Notes under the pieces: model-generated
The model's database searches: none
The model's input: the letters and a program-made list of their open reading frames with translations, nothing else
Told to the model about the DNA's origin: nothing
Origin: Pseudomonadota bacterium
GTDB lineage: Bacteria; Pseudomonadota; Alphaproteobacteria; CACIAM-22H2
Direction: 5' to 3'
DNA: 21,128 nt
Assembly: GCA_020161965.1 (NCBI GenBank)
Contig: JAIUNH010000009.1
Coordinates: forward strand, 1-21,128
Program-made: the position numbers and the translations under genes
Part shown: piece by piece, positions 1-5,580 of the stretch
Layout of the letters: each line of letters starts with the position of its first letter
Position numbering within the stretch: the first letter of the stretch is position 1

Positions 1-333
1 GCCCGCGTGTGCCAGCGCCGCCGCGGCCGGCGTGCGTGCCACCTGCGCCGCGAACGCGTCCGCCAGGTTTGCCGCCGCCGGCAAGGCCGTCGGCGCCGGG
101 TTGAAGCTGTCGATCTGCGCGCGCTCGTCGGCACCGAGCAGACCCAATGCGGCCACGCGGCCCTCGCCACCGCCCTCGGCCATGCCCTGCAGCACCTGTT
201 CCAGATGCTGCAGCACGCGGACTATCGTCGCCGCGGCGAACGCATCGCGCGGCAGGAATCCCGCCGCGATCAACGCCGCTACGGCGCCGCCGGTTTTCAG
301 CGCCCGCCGGCGCGTGGGTTCAAAGAAGCTCAT
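1..333 (-). CDS. Tat-type leader protein, N-terminus only; NRPS linker-like segment
   Basis: Partial gene: 111 codons are visible and the 3' part runs off the left edge. The ATG at 333 has AGGAG about 11 nt upstream. An in-frame ATG at 357 exists but lacks a ribosome site, and the frame above it is not protein-like. Residues 1-33 look like a twin-arginine leader: PTRRRALKTGG, a hydrophobic AVAALIAAGFL core and an AFA/A cleavage site. What follows is unusual. Residues from about 34 resemble the condensation-adenylation linker of non-ribosomal peptide synthetases, with ATIVRVLQHLEQVLQGM, then ADERAQIDSFN, then LADAFAAQVARTP. An NRPS is cytoplasmic and would not normally carry a Tat leader, so either the leader or the linker resemblance may be fortuitous. 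I do not assign a function. A neutral name is Tat-leader-containing protein. Confidence in the gene and its start is fair; confidence in its nature is low. Confidence 0.55.
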   Translation of the reverse strand, partial: MSFFEPTRRRALKTGGAVAALIAAGFLPRDAFAAATIVRVLQHLEQVLQGMAEGGGEGRVAALGLLGADERAQIDSFNPAPTALPAAANLADAFAAQVARTPAAAALAHAG

Positions 334-507
334 CTCGAAATCCGCTCCTGATCGCATTCGCCGAAAATGGGTTCGGGGGGCGGCGGATGCAAGCCCGCGA
401 TCATAACCGCCCGCCCCCATTTGCCGGAACAATCGAATTTGACCGCTTTTTGAAAAATTTTGGCGGGCTTAAGGGCTTGCGCGAAGCCGCCCCTTCCCCG
501 AATTTCA

Positions 508-548
508 GGGAGAAATCACAAACCGGGATCATCCGGGCGGGAGAAATC
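508..548 (+). repeat. Duplicated GGGAGAAATC in the leader of the PLP enzyme gene
   Basis: The 10-mer GGGAGAAATC occurs at 508-517 and again at 539-548. The second copy contains the Shine-Dalgarno sequence for the ATG at 550. The first copy is followed by no usable start codon, so it is either a duplicated leader segment, a standby ribosome site or a regulator site. Upstream, at about 464-490, the strand AAGCC can pair with either of two earlier GGCTT-like segments, giving two mutually exclusive hairpins. The rest of the 334-549 interval is a divergent intergenic region in which I see no gene. Confidence 0.4.
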
Positions 549-549
549 G

Positions 550-1749
550 ATGAAAAGCGGCCGCAACAAACGCGCGGGCCAAGCCACGCGCGCGATCCAT
601 CTGGGCTACGACCCCGCCACCGCGCAAGGCGCTTTGACGCCGCCGATCTATCTCACTTCCACCTACGCGTTTGAATCGGTCGAACAAGGGGCGGCGCTGT
701 TCCGGGGCGAGCGCGAAGGTTACATCTACGGCCGCACCAAGAACCCGACGCAATCGCTGCTCGAACAGCGCATCGCCGATCTGGAAAACGCCGAAGCGGC
801 ATTGGTCGTCGCCTCGGGCATGGCGGCGATCTCCGGCACGTTCTGGTCGCTGCTGAACCAAGGCGACGGGATCGTCGCGGACAAGGTCGTCTACGGCAAC
901 ACCTACGCGCTGCTCGACAAGGGCGTGACGCGCTTCGGCATCGACACCAAATTCGTCGACTTCACGAATCTCGACGAGGTCGCCGCCGCGATCGGGCCCA
1001 AGACCAAGCTCGTCTATTTCGAAACGCCGGCCAATCCGAATCTCCGCATCGTCGATATCGCGGGCGTGGTGGCGCTGGCGCGCGCCAAGAACGTGTTGGT
1101 CGTGGTCGATAACACTTTCGCGACGCCGATCCTGCAACGCCCCCTCGATCTGGGCGCGGATCTCGTCATCCATTCGGCGACGAAGTTCCTCGGCGGGCAT
1201 GGCGATCTGCTCGCGGGCGTGGTCGCCGGCAAAGCCGAAACGATCAAGACGATCCGCATGAACGGTTTGCGGTTCCTGACCGGGGCGACGATCTCGCCCT
1301 TCGCGGCGTTCCTGATGCTGCGCGGGCTGAAGACGTTGGAGATCCGCGTCGAGCGCCATTGCAAATCCGCCGCGACGATCGCCGAACGCCTCGCCAAGCA
1401 TCCGGCGATCGAAACGCTGCATTATCCCGGCCTTGCGGACCATCCGCGCGCCGCGATCGTCAAACGCCAAATGTCGGCGGGCGGCGGCTTGATCGCGTTC
1501 GAGATCAAGGGCGGCATCAAAGCGGGCATGGCGGTGATGGACAAACTCGACATCATCCGCCGCGCGGTCAGCCTGGGCGATGCGGAAACGCTGATCCAGC
1601 ATCCCGCAAGCATGACGCATGCGGCCTATGAGCCGGAGATGCGCGCCAAGCACGGCATCTCCGACGGACTGATCCGCCTTTCGGTCGGGCTCGAAAATGT
1701 CGAAGATATCTGGGACGATCTCGAGCAGGCGCTAACGGCGGTCGTTTAA
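550..1749 (+). CDS. Cys/Met metabolism PLP-dependent enzyme, methionine gamma-lyase type
   Basis: 399 residues, the normal size for the cystathionine gamma-synthase/methionine gamma-lyase fold. These cytoplasmic tetramers use pyridoxal phosphate to eliminate or replace the side chain of methionine, homocysteine or activated homoserine. The PLP lysine is K212 in HSATKFLGGHGD. Other family marks are YGRTKNPT near residue 60, SGMAAISGT near 98, ETPANPNL, VVDNTFATP, and the C-terminal SLGDAETLIQHPASMTH and LIRLSVGLE blocks. Overall it is closest to methionine gamma-lyases, but the residue matching their cysteine (C116 in Pseudomonas putida) is N117 in VYGNTY, and the Lys-Asp pair near 240 reads Arg-Phe. 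The exact reaction, lyase or O-acyl-homoserine sulfhydrylase, is therefore open. The ATG at 550 is chosen because GGCGGGAG lies 6 nt upstream. The gene converges on the MFS gene with a 4-nt overlap. Confidence 0.9.
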   Translation: MKSGRNKRAGQATRAIHLGYDPATAQGALTPPIYLTSTYAFESVEQGAALFRGEREGYIYGRTKNPTQSLLEQRIADLENAEAALVVASGMAAISGTFWSLLNQGDGIVADKVVYGNTYALLDKGVTRFGIDTKFVDFTNLDEVAAAIGPKTKLVYFETPANPNLRIVDIAGVVALARAKNVLVVVDNTFATPILQRPLDLGADLVIHSATKFLGGHGDLLAGVVAGKAETIKTIRMNGLRFLTGATISPFAAFLMLRGLKTLEIRVERHCKSAATIAERLAKHPAIETLHYPGLADHPRAAIVKRQMSAGGGLIAFEIKGGIKAGMAVMDKLDIIRRAVSLGDAETLIQHPASMTHAAYEPEMRAKHGISDGLIRLSVGLENVEDIWDDLEQALTAVV

Positions 1750-1759
1750 ACGACCGCCG
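1736..1759. terminator. Perfect palindrome over both convergent stop codons
   Basis: A 24-bp perfect inverted repeat centred between 1747 and 1748, with core GGTCGTTTAAACGACC. As RNA from either strand it folds into a GC-rich stem of 10 bp with a TTAA loop. The TAA stops of the plus gene (1747-1749) and the minus gene (1746-1748) both lie at its centre. It has no T-run on either side, so it is a bidirectional terminator or mRNA 3'-end stabiliser candidate rather than a canonical intrinsic terminator. Confidence 0.5.
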
Positions 1760-2972
1760 CCGCTTCCGCCGTTGCGTCGATGCGTTCGGGGCTGCGTCGC
1801 CCCACGAGGATGACGCCTAGCGCCCCGAGCGACGTCGCCGTGGTCATATAGACGACCACGCCCAGCGTGCCGAAGCCATCGACCAGCAAGCCGCCGAATA
1901 CGGCACCGCCGGTGATCGCGACTTGGAACGCCGCGACCAACAACCCACCGGCGGATTCGGCCAGATCGGGCGGGGCGACGCGCATCATCCAGGTCTGGAA
2001 GCCGACCGGCAGCACGCCGAAGGCAAAGCCCCACAACCCGATGGCGATTCCCGCAACGATCGCCGATGTGCCGAACAGCAGCAGCGTCAGGCCCATCGCG
2101 GCGACGATCGCCGCCCCGAACACGACGGCCGCTTTGGCGCTGCGCGCGGTGATTGCCCCGCCGGCGAGATTGCCGACGAACCCGCCCAAGCCGAACGCGA
2201 GCAGGACGAGCGAGATCGCCTCGACCGACAGACGCGGCATGGTTTCGAGGATCGGCCGGATATAGGTGAAGCCGGCGAAATGGCCGGAGATCGTGACGAT
2301 CACGCCGATCAGTACCAGCGCAATGCTGGGCTTGCGCGCGAGCACGACCAGCGTGCGCAGATCAGGCGCACCGCGCGCGGGCAAGCGCGGCAGCGAGAGC
2401 AATTGCACCGAAAGCGCGACGATGCCGACGAACGCAGCAAGCAGGAACACCGCGCGCCAACCGATCAGCGCGCCGAGATAGGCGCCGATCGGGGCGGCAC
2501 TGACCGTCGCGACCGACACGCCCATCAGCACCAGCGAGATCGCACGCGGCAATGATCCGGCCGGGACCAAACGCATGGCGATGGCGGCGGCCATGGACCA
2601 GAACCCGCCCAAGCCGATGCCGAGCAGCACGCGCGCGATCAGCAAGGCGGGCAGGCTTTCGGCCGTCGCGGTCAGAACGCTGGAAACGATCAGCGACACG
2701 CTGAGCGTCCAGATGACGATGCGCCGGTCGATCCCGCGCGACACGATCGCGGTGATCAGCGCCGCGATCCCCGCCGCGACGGCGGTGGCGCTGATCGCCT
2801 GCCCGGCCGCCCCAACGGTTACGCCGATATCGGCGGCCATCGGCGTGAGCAAGCTCGCGGGCAGGAATTCGGCGGTGACGAAACTGAACGAACCGAAAGC
2901 GAGCGAGATGACGCCCGCCCATAGCGCCTTTTGCGGCATGGCGGCCGCCGGCTCGACGTCGAGATTTGACAT
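1746..2972 (-). CDS. MFS exporter, NepI-like (DHA1 family)
   Basis: 408 residues with about twelve predicted membrane segments, the usual size for a drug:proton-antiporter-1 family transporter of the inner membrane. The sequence follows the Escherichia coli purine ribonucleoside exporter NepI along its length. Shared blocks are EFLPASLLTPMAADIG near residue 35, LLIGRA-like RVLLGIGLGGFWSM near 115, SAAPIGAYLGALIGWR near 160, FTYIRPILE near 235 and the PVGFQTWM block near 325. This makes export of purine nucleosides or related antimetabolites a reasonable guess, but substrate cannot be read from sequence. The ATG at 2972 is preceded by AAAGGAA at good spacing. It lies 98 nt downstream of the EamA gene on the same strand, with a terminator between them, so it is probably expressed separately. 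A near-palindrome GGTATTTCAATGCC at 3012-3025 could be an operator in its upstream region. Confidence 0.88.
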   Translation of the reverse strand: MSNLDVEPAAAMPQKALWAGVISLAFGSFSFVTAEFLPASLLTPMAADIGVTVGAAGQAISATAVAAGIAALITAIVSRGIDRRIVIWTLSVSLIVSSVLTATAESLPALLIARVLLGIGLGGFWSMAAAIAMRLVPAGSLPRAISLVLMGVSVATVSAAPIGAYLGALIGWRAVFLLAAFVGIVALSVQLLSLPRLPARGAPDLRTLVVLARKPSIALVLIGVIVTISGHFAGFTYIRPILETMPRLSVEAISLVLLAFGLGGFVGNLAGGAITARSAKAAVVFGAAIVAAMGLTLLLFGTSAIVAGIAIGLWGFAFGVLPVGFQTWMMRVAPPDLAESAGGLLVAAFQVAITGGAVFGGLLVDGFGTLGVVVYMTTATSLGALGVILVGRRSPERIDATAEAAAVV

Positions 2973-3025
2973 GGAAATTCCTTTCGAGCCCTCGAGATGG
3001 GGTCGAAACTCGGTATTTCAATGCC

Positions 3026-3055
3026 AAATAAATCGCGGTTCGAACGAAGCCGCGA
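3026..3055 (-). terminator. Probable intrinsic terminator after the EamA gene
   Basis: Read on the minus strand, TCGCGG and CCGCGA (3055-3050 and 3038-3033) pair perfectly. An inner TTC/GAA stem continues the helix past one bulged C, closing on a GTTC tetraloop. The stem is followed directly by TTTATTT (3032-3026). It starts about 15 nt after the EamA stop codon. The T-run is short and interrupted, so strength is uncertain. Confidence 0.6.
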
Positions 3056-3070
3056 AAGCTTGAGTGCGGC

Positions 3071-4015
3071 CTATGCCGGGCCTTCGGGACGCGGCGCGGG
3101 CGGGATCTGCGATTGGCGCACCGAATTGCGGTGCAGCGTGTAGATCGCCGCCGCGACGATCAAGACCGAGCCCGCGATCGTCGCCAGTGTGGGCGTTTCG
3201 CCGTAAAGCCAATAGCCCACGCCCGCCATCATCAGCAGCCGCAGATATTGCAGCGGTGCGATCGCCGACGCGTTGCCGGTCCGGAACGCCGTGGTGAACA
3301 GCAAGGTCGACACGGCTTGCAACACCGCCAGCACGATCACGATCGCGAGCACGCTTGCCGGCGGCGGCACCCACACCCACCACGCCATCGGCGTGAAAAA
3401 TGCGATCAGCACCACGCTTTGGAAAAAGATCACGGTCTCGGCGGTATCGAAGCGCGAGCCGAAGCGCAAGGTGACGACCGAGACGGCGCCCGCCGCCGAT
3501 CCCGCCAAGGCCAGCAGCGCATAAAATTCGATCGGCCCCGAAAAGGGCTGGAGCATCACGCCGACGCCGAAAAAGCCGACGGCCGTCGCCGACCAGCGCC
3601 GCCAGCCGACTTTCTCGCCCAGGAAAATCGCGGCCAGTGCCGTGATGAACAGCACCTCCGACATCTGGATCGCGGTCACGTCGGCGAAGGGGATGTAGAC
3701 GACGGCGGTGTTGCCGCACAGCATCGCGCACACGGCGGCTCCGCCGCGCAGCAGATGCAGGCGCAGGCCTTGCGGATGCAGGATGGCGCTGCGGTGGCGC
3801 CAAAACAGCGGCGCCATGATCACCACCGCCAAGGTTTGGCGCAGGAACAGGATCTCGACCACCGGCAGCGTTTGGGCCGCGTCGCGAATCAGCACGCCGG
3901 TGATCACGAACATGCACATCGCCACGAGCATCAGCAGCGAGGCGGCCAAATCGGGCGGTAACGACCGAAAATCGCGCCGCAGGTTCTGAAGCCGCGCGAT
4001 CGGCGAGGTGGACAA
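3071..4015 (-). CDS. DMT-superfamily permease, EamA domains
   Basis: 314 residues with about ten hydrophobic segments arranged as two EamA repeats, the standard layout of drug/metabolite transporters of the inner membrane. Repeat one holds ADVTAIQMSEVLFITALAA followed by the typical FLGEKVGWRRW. Repeat two holds GNASAIAPLQYLRLL and YGETPTLATIAGS. Substrate is unknown; this family exports amino acids, nucleosides and other metabolites. The start is most likely the TTG at 4015, because GGGGGA sits 6 nt upstream and the open frame above it runs straight through a tRNA gene, so it cannot be coding there. The next in-frame ATG would delete part of the first membrane segment. The gene begins 60 nt after the 3' end of tRNA-Leu on the same strand with no clear promoter of its own, so read-through from the tRNA promoter is plausible. 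Confidence 0.85.
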   Translation of the reverse strand: MSTSPIARLQNLRRDFRSLPPDLAASLLMLVAMCMFVITGVLIRDAAQTLPVVEILFLRQTLAVVIMAPLFWRHRSAILHPQGLRLHLLRGGAAVCAMLCGNTAVVYIPFADVTAIQMSEVLFITALAAIFLGEKVGWRRWSATAVGFFGVGVMLQPFSGPIEFYALLALAGSAAGAVSVVTLRFGSRFDTAETVIFFQSVVLIAFFTPMAWWVWVPPPASVLAIVIVLAVLQAVSTLLFTTAFRTGNASAIAPLQYLRLLMMAGVGYWLYGETPTLATIAGSVLIVAAAIYTLHRNSVRQSQIPPAPRPEGPA

Positions 4016-4038
4016 GCGTCTTCCCCCAATATTCCGGC

Positions 4039-4070
4039 ACCCGTTCGCCGCGAGATTCGCGGATGCGGGT
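4039..4070 (-). other. Two-tier hairpin between tRNA-Leu and the EamA gene
   Basis: On the minus strand an outer ACCCG/CGGGT stem (4070-4066 with 4043-4039) encloses an inner perfect CCGCGA-ATC-TCGCGG hairpin (4062-4048). No T-run follows, so this is not a canonical terminator. It may be an RNA-processing or partial attenuation element that separates the tRNA precursor from the downstream message. Confidence 0.4.
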
Positions 4071-4075
4071 CGAAA

Positions 4076-4161
4076 TGGTGCCCCAGGCCGGACTTGAACC
4101 AGCACGCCCTTGCGGGCAACAGATTTTGAGTCTGCCGCGTCTACCGTTCCGCCACTGGGGC
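4076..4161 (-). tRNA. tRNA-Leu(CAA), CCA encoded
   Basis: 86 nt including an encoded 3' CCA. The acceptor stem is GCCCCAG paired with CTGGGGC, followed by discriminator A and CCA. The anticodon arm is GCAGA-CTCAAAA-TCTGT, giving anticodon CAA, which reads the leucine codon UUG. The long class II variable arm GCCC-GCAA-GGGC is typical of leucine tRNAs. The T arm is GCTGG-TTCAAGT-CCGGC. All expected arms are present, and the gene has its own promoter 30-57 nt upstream. Confidence 0.97.
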
Positions 4162-4190
4162 CAACCAAGTCGCCGGATAGAGCGCGCGGG

Positions 4191-4218
4191 ATCATAGGGA
4201 TAGCGGCGCCCACGTCAA
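4191..4218 (-). promoter_or_regulatory. Sigma-70 promoter for tRNA-Leu
   Basis: On the minus strand TTGACG (4218-4213) and TATGAT (4196-4191) are separated by 16 nt, five of six matches to each consensus. The transcript should start near 4184, about 20 nt before the tRNA. The stretch after the -10 box is CCCGCGCGC, a GC-rich discriminator of the kind associated with stringent control of stable-RNA promoters. Confidence 0.8.
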
Positions 4219-4267
4219 CTTTTTTACGGGGCCTTGCGCCGATCTTGCGCGCGTCGTAGCCAGAGCC

Positions 4268-4984
4268 ATGGGCCTGCGCCTTTCCGACATCGATATCGCC
4301 GTGCTCGCGGGCGGTTTGGGCACGCGCCTGGCCGGCGCCGTGCCGGGCCTGCCCAAAGTGCTGGCCCCGGTCGCCGGGCGGCCTTTCGTCGAACATCTGG
4401 TCGATTTTCTGGCCGCACAAGGCGCCAAACGCATCGTCTTCCTGCTCGGCCATCGCGCGGAAATGGTCACCGACCATCTCGATCGTCATCGCCGCCCCGG
4501 GATCGCGTTCGATTGGTCGATCGAGCCCGCACCTTTGGGTACCGGCGGCGCGCTCGCCTTCGCGGCGTCCAAATTCCGCAGCGATCCGGTAATGGTCGTC
4601 AACGGCGACACCTTCGTCGATGCCGATCTGGGCGCGTTCTGCGCCGCCTATGCCAAGCCCGCCGCGATGCTGGCGGTCGAAGTCGCCGATGCCGGGCGTT
4701 ACGGGCGGCTCAACATCGCGCACGGCAAGGTCATGCGCTTCGTCGAGAAGGATCCGTCCTTCAACGGCAAGGCCGCGATCAATGCGGGCATCTATCTTTT
4801 GTCGCGTGGTCTGATCGACAAACTGGAAACCGGCCGCCCGGTTTCGCTCGAACGCGATGTATTCGAACGCCTGGCACCCGGCACGATCGCCGCTCCGATC
4901 GACCGACAGGCACGCTTCGTCGATATCGGCACGCCGGAAAGCTGGCAGGGTGCGGCGTCGATCGTCATAGGACCGAAAACATGA
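4268..4984 (+). CDS. Sugar-1-phosphate nucleotidyltransferase, HddC-like
   Basis: 238 residues, a complete Rossmann-type nucleotidyltransferase that joins an NTP to a sugar 1-phosphate and releases pyrophosphate in the cytoplasm. The glycine-rich nucleotide loop is LAGGLGTRL (residues 13-21) with PKVLAPVAGRPF after it. The metal-binding motif is VNGDTF near 118, a sugar-pocket block is RYGRL near 150, and VSLERDVF plus FVDIGTPESW lie towards the end. The last two resemble D-glycero-alpha-D-manno-heptose-1-phosphate guanylyltransferase (HddC) more than MurU, but no heptose partner genes are in view, so the sugar and base are unproven. The ATG has only a weak ribosome site. It begins the long plus-strand gene run and its stop overlaps the next start (ATGA). 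Confidence 0.82.
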   Translation: MGLRLSDIDIAVLAGGLGTRLAGAVPGLPKVLAPVAGRPFVEHLVDFLAAQGAKRIVFLLGHRAEMVTDHLDRHRRPGIAFDWSIEPAPLGTGGALAFAASKFRSDPVMVVNGDTFVDADLGAFCAAYAKPAAMLAVEVADAGRYGRLNIAHGKVMRFVEKDPSFNGKAAINAGIYLLSRGLIDKLETGRPVSLERDVFERLAPGTIAAPIDRQARFVDIGTPESWQGAASIVIGPKT

Positions 4985-5580
4985 GCGACAAGGAACCGCC
5001 GGTGCGCGTCGTGGCGCGCGTAACCGCCTTCGAGAACAAGGTCTGGCGCGTGCGCCGCGACCATATTCGCGACGATGCCGGCAACGAAGTGCGCGACTAC
5101 GTGACGCTCGCCCCCAAAGCCGCACCCGACGCGTCGGAAGGCCAGGCGGCACCCACGCAAGGTGTCGTCGTCGTCGCGCGCGCCAAGGATGGCCGCATCG
5201 CGTTGCTGCGCAATTGGCGCCATCCGATCGGGCGCTGGGGCTGGGAATTGCCCAAAGGTTTCGTCGATGCGGGCGAGGACGAAGTCACCGCCGCGCGACG
5301 CGAATTGGCCGAAGAAACCGGCCTCGCCTCGCCGCTTTCGCTGGTGCCGCTGGGCCTGGTCGCGGCCGAGCCGTCGAGCATTGCGGGCTTCGCCGCGTTG
5401 TTTCTGGCGCGCGACTGCGTGGCCACGGACGCCAAACTGGATGCCGAGCTCGGCATGGGTCGCGCTACGCTGCTCGACGACGACGAAATTCTGGCACTCG
5501 AATCGGCGGGCGAGATCTTCGACGCGCTGACCCTGGTCGGGCTTGCGCGGGCGCGGAATCTGGCTAAGTTCCAGCCATGA
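4981..5580 (+). CDS. NUDIX hydrolase, ADP-sugar pyrophosphatase type
   Basis: 199 residues. The complete Nudix box GX5EX7REUXEEXGU is at residues 93-115 (GFVDAGEDE, then RRELAEETGL). It coordinates magnesium for cleavage of a nucleoside diphosphate linked to another group. The N-terminal beta-rich region and the ELPKGFVDAGE context fit the ADP-ribose/ADP-sugar pyrophosphatase branch rather than RppH. The start is the ATG at 4981, which overlaps the stop of the nucleotidyltransferase gene (ATGA); the frame is open further upstream but only as an out-of-frame shadow of that gene. Its stop in turn overlaps the gpmI start. Translational coupling to an NDP-sugar-forming enzyme suggests it may act on the same or a related sugar nucleotide, though this is inference. 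Confidence 0.88.
   Translation: MSDKEPPVRVVARVTAFENKVWRVRRDHIRDDAGNEVRDYVTLAPKAAPDASEGQAAPTQGVVVVARAKDGRIALLRNWRHPIGRWGWELPKGFVDAGEDEVTAARRELAEETGLASPLSLVPLGLVAAEPSSIAGFAALFLARDCVATDAKLDAELGMGRATLLDDDEILALESAGEIFDALTLVGLARARNLAKFQP

Noticed and set aside
400..444. Possible promoter boxes: TATGAT on the minus strand (400-405) and TTGACC on the plus strand (439-444)
   Set aside because: Neither has a partner box at acceptable spacing, so I did not annotate a promoter for either divergent gene.
334..549. SAM-II riboswitch or other known sulfur riboswitch before the PLP enzyme gene
   Set aside because: I could not find the SAM-II conserved core or a matching pseudoknot; only simple hairpins and a repeat are present.
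529..1653. Long minus-strand open frame opposite the PLP enzyme gene, and similar ones at 5097-7028 and 8076-10094
   Set aside because: They mirror well-recognised plus-strand genes, are rich in Arg/His/Asp in the manner of GC-driven shadows, and match no family I know.
4013..5152. Upstream extension of the EamA frame to a 693-residue protein
   Set aside because: The extension crosses the tRNA-Leu gene and runs antisense to the nucleotidyltransferase and NUDIX genes; the TTG with GGGGGA at 4015 is a better start.
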